Of a stretch of DNA of 64,000 nucleotides, positions 23,488-32,913 are shown in pieces. The stretch spans positions 58,349,155 through 58,413,154 of the forward strand of contig CP154956.1 in the NCBI GenBank assembly GCA_039621445.1. Direction: 5' to 3'. The DNA is from Euglena gracilis. Its lineage: Eukaryota; Euglenida; Euglenophyceae; Euglenales. How positions within the stretch are numbered: the stretch's first letter is position 1; every line of letters starts with the position of its first letter. The notes under the pieces were generated by a model. It was not told where the DNA came from. It saw only the letters and a program-made list of their open reading frames with translations, and did not search any database. The position numbers were made by a program, and so were the translations under genes.

Positions 23488-23950
23488 GTGGCCTTGGATG
23501 TGGTGACAAACGCAAAAAGTGCAATTTTTCTACGGCAGGGGAAAAGACGACTTTTACAAGCGTCAAAAAAGTACAGGTCCCTTGTCACCTACCCCATCCA
23601 AACACTTTTGACCATGGCTTTCCACAATGACCCACCCAACCACTTGTGTGACAGACTCGTTTTGCAGATTCGGTTGACCACGTTGATCAGAAGTGGGGAT
23701 TGTGCCAACTTGGTGTGGGCAATTTTTGAGTACCGTGGCCAGTTTTTCGTTCGGTTCACCACAAAAACTGGTCTCCACGTGACAAACTTTGGTGGCATAC
23801 TTGTTTGAACACCGTTTCCACCCCACCTCTTTGTGCCTTGGCTCAGAACGAATTTCCAAAAAAGTTTTACAAATGTTAGAGTTGGGGGGGGTGGACACCA
23901 AAATTTTCAAAGCCCATTCTTTTATGCAACAGCCACAGCAACAGGTGGCC
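23488..23950 (+). pseudogene. tyrosine recombinase of a DIRS-like retroelement (decayed)
   Basis: Two overlapping frames (joined near 23,800 by a frameshift) read as the catalytic core of a DIRS-type tyrosine recombinase. The first holds LRLTTLIRSGDCANLVWAI-type text (QIRLTTLIRSGDCANLVW), where the Arg after LI is the first catalytic Arg. The second holds RISKKVLQMLELGGVDT followed by IFKAHSF, the usual GVDT-x-x-FKAHS box. The Arg expected three residues after that His is not present (FMQQ instead), and the catalytic Tyr is not visible. Together with the frameshift this argues for an inactive copy. Family knowledge: DIRS elements use this enzyme instead of a DDE integrase. Confidence 0.7.
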
Positions 23951-24600
23951 TATTTGGGCCACATCATCGATCTGTTACACAGAAAAATCAGACCACTACC
24001 TTGGAAAGTGGCATTGACACTGAAAGGCATCAAACACCAGATGAAAGGCAACACATTTCAACCAATAGCAGTGGCCAGCCTGGCAGGGAACCTCCTAGAC
24101 ACATGCCACAACAACACAGCCTAACAGGGGATCCCAGCACAGATGATGAAGCAGGCAGCCAAAGGGGTCTCCAAGAATTACAGAACCCTAGTATTTTGGA
24201 ACAAATTCAAGTGCTGGACAATGTCAACACAGAAGACACAGGACATCATCCAACTGCTGCAACAGGCAGAGCATGCCCTGAGGAACCCAATACCTCCCAC
24301 ACTCAGGCCCCAGAACAATTTGCAGTACACCATCACCTCAGATGCCAGTAACAAAGGATGGGGGGCAGTTCTCACACACAACAATCAGGAACTCAAGACA
24401 TGTGCCGCAGAACCCTCCACCAGTGTTGTGTTTTCCACACTGGCAGGCAAACCAGGCAAAGAGCATGGTCCTGTTGGCCTCAGGGTTCTGGGGATCACAT
24501 CCCAGGGGGGGTTGACCCAGCTCTGGAATTACCCCCAATTCAAGTCCCAAGCATTCCCAGGGAGTGGGGGGAAAGGAAAAGGAAAAGGGGGAAATAAATA
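23925..24600 (+). pseudogene. reverse transcriptase tail and RNase H fragment
   Basis: QQVAYLGHIID is the LG-x-x-ID segment found after the reverse transcriptase palm. Then come VASLAGNLLDTC (connection-type text) and, in another frame, YTITSDASNKGWGAVLT, the first RNase H strand with its catalytic Asp and a GWGA motif. At least two frameshifts and a stop break the frame. It lies directly behind the recombinase core, an order opposite to that of a standard DIRS element. Confidence 0.65.
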
Positions 24601-24613
24601 GCAGCTCTCAGGA

Positions 24614-25720
24614 GTGAAGGGGCCCTGGTGCAGGCCAGCCCACACCTGCACCAGGAGGAATTGTGCAAACAGATGCAGAACAGTGGGTCACAGTTTCCAG
24701 AAAAATTCGACATTCCAAAACTTCTTCAGGAAAGCAACAGCAAACTGCCACCATGCACATGGCAGGTACCCAGGGAAAGAATTCAGGAGTGGCAAAAACT
24801 GGGAACAGACAGTGTTTTACGGCAAGCCATCATCAAGGGCTTAAAAGCACCAATGACAGGAATCCCACCACTCAGACAACACACCAAAACAGCAGCAGCC
24901 ACAGCAGCAGTGTTGGAAACCATAAACGAATACCTGGAAACAACTGCCATCAGAAAACTGACCACAGAGTAAATTCCAAAAAAAAACAGACAGTGTACCC
25001 CCACATTGACAAGGGAAAAGAGAGACACAGGAAAAATCAGGCTGATAACAGATCTGAGGGACCTGAACAGTTACAATCAAGTACCCAAACACAAAACAGA
25101 AACATGGAAAAGCAAAACTCCAGTTCAGTGGGTCATGGCATTGGACATCAAAAACTTCTTTCACCACCCCCAGATCCACCCCAAGCTGCAGAGATGATGA
25201 GATTTCAAGTGGGGAACCAGGGTTTTCAGATCCAAGCACTGCCATTTGGGTGGGCCCTCAGCACAGTGGGAAACAAAAGAAAGGAAAGTACACATCACCA
25301 CCAAAGAAGCGCTGGCAAGCGCAAAGGCACTACAATTCCTCCTCCCACACATTCCAAACGGCTGCACACTGACAATTCAAACAGACGCTTCCAGCACAGC
25401 CTGGTGCTGGAAGAAAGGGTCAAAGATACCCACCAATTCTTCAACAACTGGGTGCACTGCACAACAAGAGCATTTACCTACCCTAACCCCACACACATTG
25501 CTCGGTAAACCAACAAAAGGGCAGATTGGCTCTCCAGGAATCCCGACACCAAAAATTATGCTCTGGACATTAACATTTTTCACAAGGTCCTGAAACTTTC
25601 CAATTTTACCCCCAGGTGGACCTGTTTGCCAATTACCACAACGACAAACTGAAAAAATATGCATCACGGAGGGTGGACCCCCAAGTTGGATATGCTCCTG
25701 GGTCTGGTGTTCTGGGTTGC
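24614..25720 (+). pseudogene. DIRS-like reverse transcriptase/RNase H, second fragment
   Basis: In several frames the order is: a helical segment (PRERIQEWQKLGTDSVLRQA), the fingers motif GKIRLITDLRDLN, motif A MALDIKNFFHHPQIHP with the first catalytic Asp, and motif B LPFGWALS. The YxDD palm motif that should follow is missing. The text jumps to RNase H-like KVHITTKEALASAKAL, TIQTDASSTAW, RADWLSRNPD and PQVDLFANYHNDKL, all recognisable landmarks of DIRS/Ngaro-type polyproteins. Frameshifts lie near 25,000, 25,240 and 25,500. An internal deletion between motif B and RNase H best explains the gap. Confidence 0.75.
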
Positions 25721-26380
25721 TGCCCTGTGATCTGCCTCTTCCCCTGTGATTTGACTGTCGTTGTCTGATTTTCTGTTCTTCCTCCTTTGACAACAGTCTT
25801 GTGGTTGTGAGGTCTGCTCTTGGTTCCAGTGTGCTGTGATCTTTCTCCACCAGCAAATGTCTTCTGGTTTCTTGCAGGTCCTGCCATATGCTTCTCAACC
25901 AAGCACTGGCTTGGTTAAGATGTTCCAAGTCATCTGTTTCAATTGTATGCACCAATAGGTGCATGCAGTGTTTTTCTTTTTCCTGTGCCTCGTGGAGGTT
26001 CTGGTCCAATCTGTTTCTACGTGGGGGGGGGGCTTGGGGGTCTCCCGTATAATGTGTTAGTTCATCAGCAGATTTCTTTAATAAATCCAAAGGGGTAGGG
26101 GAGACCAACCTGCTGGAAAATAAAATGGCATCCCTGTGTGTGGGATTATGTACTGCAGCGGGCAGCACATCAGCACATCAGCCCACTGGCCAAGCATGGC
26201 CAGCATCCCCTTCAAACCCCTCCTCTTCCATGTCCACATCCTCCTCTGCAGCTGCCCCGGCTGGAGGGGTCCCTGTTGCTGGCCCCCCAACCTTCTCCTT
26301 CACTTCTGCCATCTCCTCAGATTCTGACTTTCTTGCATCAATTGTTCCATTTTCAATTTCTCAATTGAAATTCTCAACTT
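25630..26380 (-). pseudogene. gag-like coiled-coil protein, inverted
   Basis: Reading leftwards from about 26,380 on the minus strand: a Leu/Gln coiled-coil stretch (KLKMEQLMQESQN), an acidic linker (EEDVDMEEEGFEGDAG), then after a frameshift a helical region with LHEAQEKEKHCMHLL, DLEHLNQASAWLRSIWQDLQ and a basic tail (KIRQRQSNHRGRGRS). The layout (coiled coil, helical body, Arg-rich tail) is gag-like, and its position abutting the reverse transcriptase supports that. It is inverted relative to the reverse transcriptase next to it. The identification as gag is inference. Confidence 0.45.
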
Positions 26381-26779
26381 GCAGTTCTCAATTTGCAATT
26401 CTCAATTTGCAATTCTCAATTCTTGAATTCCTGCTCGGGTGTCTTGGGTTCTTGGTTCTGCAGACTTGAAACTTCTGGTCTGTTAAACAGGGTACGGGAG
26501 GGGAGCGCAGCTGCTGGTTTTGGGGTCTTTGGAGCCTGTTCTCATGGGAGAAAGGAAAGTTTAAAAAGGGGGTTGTGTTTGAGCGAATAGGGAACACAAC
26601 TGGGCACTTCGGGGATTTAAGCCCGCTGAACCTGTGCCTGTGAAAAAAATGAAAATTGAAAGACACTTGTATTTTTGCAGAACAGGGAACGCAGCTGAGG
26701 CTTACACTTGCTCAGTTTCCTTGAAATTAGCCTTTCTTTCAGGATTCTTCCCTGTTGTATCACTCGTCGGCGAAAGTCA

Positions 26780-27180
26780 ATTTCGCGTAGTTGTGTGCGC
26801 GAAGGCCAGTGTGGGCGACACGCCCTCAAAAGCAAGCAGGGACTTGTGCTGTGCACAGCACCACGTCCCCCGCCGGAGGTTGCTGATTCTTAATTTGCTC
26901 TTCGACACCCAGAAGAAAGAAACCTCAAATACCTTATCAATTGGGAGAAGAATAAGACCAAGTTCAATCAATCGATTCCAATTATCCAGAAAAAGACGCT
27001 ACCGCAGAACCTAAAAGCAGAAACTGTTGAATTATCTGAAAGCTTTCAATGAGAGATGCAAATTTCCAAGTCGAACAGCGCTGGTGAACTTCAAGCAGGA
27101 GCAGCAGAAGCAGAAGCAGCTGGACAACCTGACGGCGCGGGTCGACTGCGGCGAACCATGGCTGCCCCTTCCCCAATGAA
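26780..27180. repeat. retroelement-derived repeat, copy 1
   Basis: Plus-strand text from TTGCTGATTCTTAATTTGC through ACCTTATCAATTGG and on to CAGCTGGACAACCTGACGGC recurs, diverged, at 27,840-28,080. The first part recurs again at 29,110-29,210 and inverted at 27,480-27,570. On the minus strand the first part reads LPIDKVFEVSFFWVSKSKLR, possibly a reverse transcriptase fingers segment; on the plus strand the second part reads QLDNLTARVDCGEPW. Confidence 0.6.
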
Positions 27181-27469
27181 ATTTCCCTAAAAGAACCCCC
27201 CCCCAAAAGTGATGGCCACGGACCCTGGCAGACAGTGGTCAGAAGACCCCGCAAGGGGCAGAAGCAACAGCCAGCAGGCCACTACGGCCATTGTAACCAG
27301 GGCCATGGGGGCCAACGTTCAACATCACAATGTACATCAAAGCTTGTTCGTCTTGTTCGTCTTGGAAAGTGCATCTTTCATTGAAATTTTTCAGAAACTT
27401 CCGCAATTTCTGCTTTGAGGTTCTGCACTAGCGTCTTTTTCTGGATAATTTGAATTTATTGATTGACTT

Positions 27470-27665
27470 CTACTTCTTCCAATTGATAAGGTATTTGACG
27501 TTCCATTCTTCTGGGTGTCGAAGGACAAATTCAGAATCAGCCAACTCCGGCTAAAAAGGCACTAAGCGGGACCTCCGAACCCAACGCACCAAAACAATCC
27601 AAACAACACCACCGGCGAGCAAGGCATGGCCTCACAAGGGCAAAGTGCGGAGCCCGAGGTGTCCC
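27470..27665. repeat. inverted copy of the 29.1-kb repeat
   Basis: The sequence around GGCTAAAAAGGCACTAAGCGGGACCTCCGAACCCAACGC is the inverse of 29,085-29,140. It ends in AAAGTGCGGAGCCCGAGGTG, a motif found four times in 2 kb. Confidence 0.7.
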
Positions 27666-27877
27666 TTCTTGCTGGCTGTGCCGTGTGCTTGCTGCGCTCG
27701 GTTAGTGGGTCTCGCACTCCCTCGAGGACAGCCGACGTCATGCCTTTCTCGCCGCGGTGCTGCTTGAAAGGGTTTCTGCAACGTTAGGTTAGGAGATCCA
27801 GCTTAGTCGCCAGGGTTGACTGATCCCAAATTTCCCCTTCGGCACGAAGAAGACAGGAGCTGCAAACACCTTGTCCA

Positions 27878-28628
27878 TTGGATGACGAAGAAGATAGTCA
27901 ATCGAGTCGATTTATCCGGAAAGTGACACGAGAGACGGTCCTCAAATCAGAAGATGCTAAATATATTTTGGAGGATTTTAATGAAAGAAGCACTCCCCAA
28001 GACGAGTACAACTGGGAGACCTTAAAGAGGGGGCAGAAGAAGCAGCTGGACAACCTAACGGCGCGGGTCGACTGTGGCGAACCGTGGCTGCTCCTTCCCT
28101 AAAAGAAATTTCCAAAATTCAGACCCCCCAAATGACTGCAACAGAACCAGGCAGACAGTGGCCCGAAGACCCAGCAAAGGGCAGAGGCAACAGCCTGCAG
28201 GCCACTCCGGCTTGCGGAGCCGGCGGCAGCCATGGGGGGGGGGGGGGGCAGCATTCCACAAGCGTGGCTATGTAATCCAAAACCGCACATGCCATGGCAG
28301 AAACAAAGGCCGTAATGGCAACAACCGGCCACGAAGGCATCTTCAGCTACAACGGTTTCTGGAACAAAGGTCAAGGGGCCACCAACACCAAGGCGCGAAA
28401 GGACACGGAAGGGACAGAAAAGGCCAAATACACCATCCACACCCTTTCTCAATCGCATCACCTTTCAGGGCCAAGGGTGGGGCCCCAAGAACCCGCAAAA
28501 ACACCAAGTGCCCGCAAACTAGGTATGACCTCACTTGGGGGAAGTGCGGAGCCCGAAGTGTCTTTTCTTCTACGGAGATGCAGTGTTTTGAATCCCAGAA
28601 GGCCGTTGGGTTTTTGACCCAAAATTGA
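27878..28628 (+). pseudogene. gag-like basic protein fragment
   Basis: A frame at 27,878-28,102 (acidic start, then RFIRKVTRETVLKSEDAK, ending QLDNLTARVDCGEPW) runs into a second frame to 28,628 that is rich in Arg, Gly, His and Gln (RNGNNRPRRHLQLQRF and similar). The first part has a diverged homologue at 27,010-27,170 (KAFNERCKF, same QLDNLTARVDCGEPW end), so the protein sequence was once selected. A nucleic-acid-binding gag tail is plausible. There is no zinc knuckle. Confidence 0.4.
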
Positions 28629-29700
28629 CACAGACAGTCTGTGAAAGCCCTTGAAAAGGGCAGGGATCCTATTTGTCCTAAATGGCGGCCAGCTGTCCCT
28701 TGCTCGTGTAATCCTTTTTTTAAAAAAATTCCCAGCTCCTTTTTATATTCTTTTTGGGGGGCACTTGTGATTTTTCTTTTTTGAAATTGAGTTGAAAACA
28801 ACCTGGGTGGACTGCAGGGTTGACTTTTTCACATTGATTTTGAATACAATGACCATTGCGTTGAGATGGTTTTGAATTTTTTTTTGGTGGGGGGCATTTG
28901 CAGATGTCGTCCAGGTAAATGAATACCTGTGAGCCACTTTTTCTCCACAGCTTGCCAAATGTTTTATTAATCCCATGAAAATATACGGCATCGCATTCTG
29001 CCCAAAGCAGCCAGCCTGGAGCTCGTACTCCCTCGAGGCGAGGGCCACGCCACGCCTTGCTCGCCAGCGGAGTTGCTCGGACTGTTCTTGGTGCGTTGGG
29101 TTCGGAAGTCCCGCTTAGTGCCTTTTTTCGCCGGAGTTGGCTGATTCCTAATTTGCCCTTCGACACCCAGAAGAAAGGAACTTCAAATAACTTATCAATT
29201 GGAAGAAGAAGTTTGTGAGATTGGCCAGTGGAGGGGGGTGGAGGCTTTTTGCAGCCCGTTGTCAGCGACTTGGTGCCCAAGGTGCCTTGGAAAATGCCCC
29301 GGCCCCCCTAATTTCAGCGAAAAACAAGGCCTCGAAGGGACAAAGTGCGGAGCCCAAGATGTCTCGTACTCCCTCGAGGAAAACCGACAAGGGAGGAAGG
29401 GGTACCGGGGTCTTGGTGCGTTTGGTTAGGGGGTCCCGCTTATTTCCGCCTCGGCGGAGTTGGCTGACGATGCTGCTCCGATTTGGCGCTGCGACTTCTT
29501 GCCCCTGGGGTGGCCCCCCCCCCTCTGCCCCCCTGGCCCCATTTTCTGACCGAGGGCTTTTGAAGACAAAGTTTCTTTTATGCACAAGGTCTTTGCGCTT
29601 TTCCCAGAGTCCGAGCAGCCACGCCGGCGAGCAAGGCATGTCCTCACAGTCGCAAAGTGCGGAGCCCGAGGTGTCTCCCACGTCTGCTCCCACTTGGTGT
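28535..29700. repeat. dispersed AAGTGCGGAGCCCGAGGTGTC repeat cluster
   Basis: The 20-mer occurs on the plus strand at about 27,643, 28,542, 29,343 and 29,654. It usually sits beside CTCGTACTCCCTCGAGG or TGCTCGCCGGCG-type text, which also occurs at about 22,620 and 27,625. It interrupts the minus-strand reverse transcriptase. Confidence 0.65.
28743..29050 (-). pseudogene. reverse transcriptase palm fragment with YLDD
   Basis: On the minus strand the frame contains INKTFGKLWRKSGSQVFIYL followed by DDICK, the reverse transcriptase catalytic YLDD box in its usual setting, then FQLNFKKEKSQVPPKK. It lies to the left of, and in line with, the fingers/motif A fragment at 29,750-29,950; about 700 bases of repeat separate them. 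Confidence 0.7.
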
Positions 29701-30060
29701 CTTAAAAACGGCCTTAGGGCTTTGCTTACTGGGATGTGGAAATGGTAAACGTTGAGATCTATTTTATCTGTCCAATGGCCTTTTTCAAGAACTGAAAAAA
29801 TGTGTTGGATATGATCCAGCTTAAAAGTTTCGCCGTGAAATGTCGGTTTAACCCTCTCCGGTCGTTGGTAATTCTCCGTTTTGTAATTTCCCCTTCTGGT
29901 TTTGGAATTGGAAACCATGGCAATAAATGCTGGATATCTGAATTCCCCACCTATTTCAACGAACCAATTTTCTCGTTATCCAGCAGAGTTTTCGCCGCCT
30001 GTTTCAGGTCAAAATTTGCTCCGTGTTTTGGGTGGGTGGGCAAGTTTGGGGGACTCGTCC
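29700..30060 (-). pseudogene. reverse transcriptase fingers and motif A fragment
   Basis: Minus-strand text reads LLPWFPIPKPEGEITKRRIT and NDRRGLN (fingers), then after a frameshift FKLDHIQHIFSVLEKGHWTD and KIDLNVYHFHIPVSKALRPF, which is motif A (KxDLxxAYFHIP type) with its Asp. Coding similarity stops at RHQVG, where the repeat carrying AAGTGCGGAGCCCGAGG begins. Confidence 0.75.
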
Positions 30061-30129
30061 AGGTCATACCATCTTCCATCAGGTGGCAGGTTGAAGGGGA
30101 GGGGAATTTTTCTGCCACCATTTTAGATT

Positions 30130-30955
30130 TTTTGAAGTCTCTGGTGTAGGGGGATGTCTCCCCATTTTTCCTGCATGGAAGTTATTTCCCCAATCTGGTG
30201 ATTTTCTGGGGCGTCATAGTGCTTGGCTCAGCGCATTTTTCAGGCATGCCTTTATGCTTTACGGTTACCCTCATCCTTCTGCCTTCCCCTTGTTTCCTCG
30301 AGGTTCCTCATTTGGGGGGCACTTGTTTTTTTGGGGGGGACAAGAGAAAGAGGAAACTTACCTCAGAGTGATTGGCTGGAACTTTGCCAATGCCATACCT
30401 GTCACATGCCAGTTTTCGTTCATGGAAACAAAGCAGAGGAACAGATGCAAAACTTGAAGAAAAAAAGTGGAAAACTGGGAAGAAATGCAAACCACAAATA
30501 CAAAGCAACATAAAACCGCTCTGGTGCGTGCTGCCGCTTCAAAAAATATCCATAGAAACTCAGATATCCTTCTGCACGGCTTCTGGGCGTCCCAACAGTA
30601 CAACACATGTTTCCACATCTTCTACGTGCACAAAAATGGACCAAACCTGAAAATTGGACTATGTCCACTAAAATCCCTCCATTTCTATTCACGACACCCT
30701 CTAAAAGCTCGACGCTCTGGCTATTCTTTAAAAAAAAAATGCAAAAAAAGTCCCCCCCCCCCAAAACAGTTCCCAACCCCAGGCCCAGGCCGAGGAAATA
30801 AATTTTGTTGAGAACATCACCGACGATTGCAAGAAATCTACCCCTCTCCCCAAAATGCCCGTCATTTCGCAGGAGGCAATTTTATGATGTGGAGTCAACA
30901 ACATTCTGTCGTTGCGAACTTGTGATGCAAAGAAACCCAAACAAACGACGAGGGG
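30130..30955. other. no gene seen
   Basis: Unique AT-rich text downstream of the last exon of the minus-strand gene. It may contain that gene's 3' untranslated region. Nothing recognisable. Confidence 0.4.
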
Positions 30956-30958
30956 AAT

Positions 30959-32041
30959 TCACTCCAAATCCAAAATCTCAACTGTGGCTGTTGAGTCCCC
31001 CAGAACGATGCTGCTCAGCTGCTTCCCCAACAGCGTTGCCTGTGAAAAAAGCATGTGCTGACCAGCAGTGCCGCAACCGTTTCTTTGAAATGAAATGATG
31101 GAGCCAACTTCTCATGAAATGATGCGTGGAATACGGACGACCTCGAGGTGCACACGCAATGCAAACCTTCTTCAGCAAATCATCCAATTCCACCACGCAA
31201 TTGCCTCTCTCAGATTCAAGGTCGGGTGTGCCGAATGTCCGGTGGCTGAGGATCCTCTTCTCATACGTCAGGAACGTCCAGGGGGAGGCCCCAGGAGGCT
31301 GCCTTTCACTGCCAAGCCTCCTCCTGGCCACGCGCCGGCCTCCAGCACCTTGTCGAGCGCATCTGTGCCACGATGAGAAAGAGGAACACGAACCCACAAC
31401 GCCAAGCTCAAACCCCCGCAACCTGAACCCAGCACGGCGTTCAAGCATTGGGCGACAAAAATGCGCCGGCGCACAAACCATTGGCCGCCGTCCGCTGTGC
31501 CGGGGTCAGCGCGCCCTTGATGCGGCCCAAGAGCTGCAAGTCGTTGCCGACGTCCATCAGCAGCTCCGTCTTCACCATGAGGTCCAGGGCGACGATCCCC
31601 CCCAGGGCCCCCCACTGTAGCCACGCCAGGCGCTCTGAGGCCCAGGGGTTCCCTAAAACACTGCCCCATGCTGAGCGAACTGGAACTTGCGAGAAAACCG
31701 CCAAACTTGCCAAACCAGGTGTGTGGCCCTGGTCTCGATGACTTCCCGTTGGGTGGCCTCCTTTCCCAACGTCTTTGCCAGCTTCTCCAGCAGTGTGGGT
31801 TCTTTCCAGCCGGGAGGGAGCTCAAGGTCCTGCGAAGAGGACCGATGAGGGCGGCATCTCTGCACACGGTTCGCTAACCTACCTGGACTGCAGACCCCAG
31901 GAGGGCTTGCCGCAGCTGGTCAGGAATGTCGGCCGTTCGCAGGGCTGTACGGGAAAGCCTGGCCTCCGCGCAAGGAAAAACTGTTTCCAGATCCCATTCA
32001 GCCCTGGTCATCCGGATGTCGGCTCTCATCGCCTGAAGCAG
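30959..32041 (-). CDS. unidentified short-intron gene (six exons)
   Basis: Six minus-strand exons fit with compatible phases: about 32,041-31,883 (CTTCAG| ... CAG|GTAGGT), 31,830-31,718, 31,639-31,475, 31,363-31,300, 31,265-31,170 and 31,039-30,959 ending in TGA. Typical text: MRADIRMTRAEWDLETVF, PPGWKEPTLLEKLAKTLGKE, ALGGIVALDLMVKTELLMDV, ALDKVLEAGAWPGGG and, at the end, SSIVLGDSTATVEILDLE. Introns are about 50-130 bp. The protein looks helical and soluble; I recognise no domain. It could start at the ATG at 32,038 or be the 3' continuation of the kinesin just upstream (the phase would permit a join from about 32,956). Exon edges are my best guesses. Confidence 0.55.
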
Positions 32042-32275
32042 ACGGTCATTGCGGGATCCACAAAGACCGGATTGGGCATGAATAAAACGGTGTCAAAAAA
32101 CATTTGTTGGCAAAAAGCTAAATGAACACCTTCAGATGGCCTGATATATTTGGTGCTAAAAAACGGCCTGACAAAAATGAACAACCACAAAAAAAACAAC
32201 CAAAAATGGTCCTCGATCGTTGAAAAGCAATAATGCTCGGGAAAAAATTCCTTTTGCATCGACATTTTTGAGTAC

Positions 32276-32375
32276 AGAAACAACAGCAGCAACAACAACA
32301 GCAGGAGCAACAGCAGCAACAACACAACAACAACAACACAACAACAGCAGTAGCAGCAGCAACAACAACACCAGC
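32276..32375. repeat. CAA/CAG trinucleotide tract
   Basis: (CAACAG)n-like repeats of about 100 bp, in the gap between the kinesin and the downstream gene. Confidence 0.95.
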
Positions 32376-32913
32376 AAAATAACAAATAAACCTCACTGTA
32401 TATTTCATGACTGGAATTTGACCACGTGCAAATTTGCAATTTGAGCAATATTCTTTAAATGGGGGGCAGAACTGGGGGTCAGCTGGAGGAATTTCCGACA
32501 CTTTGTGGGAGTGCGGCTGCCTGTCTGTGAGCGTGAGTACCCTTCACCTTCTGTCCTACCGTTACATCATAGGCCAAACTCTCTTCTGCTTCACTTGCAT
32601 TGTATTGGCATTGCAATTGAAAAATTGCGCAATTGGTCTTGCTGGTGTTTCTATTGCAAATGAAAAGAGAGCAAATCAGAACAACTGTTTCTTTTTTAAA
32701 AAAAGAGCTAAATTAATATTATAAAAGCTCAACATTATTCAAAAAAATGTAAATGGTGAAAAATTTCTGTGAAAACCACTGCTTGCAGTGCTGTGGGTGT
32801 GTGGGCAAACACATACACACAAACATCTTGTATCCAGAAATGCCGGTGAATATCACTTCAGTGCAAACTTTCCAAGACAACCACCCTCCATCCGGGGGGG
32901 GGGGGCAGCCTCA

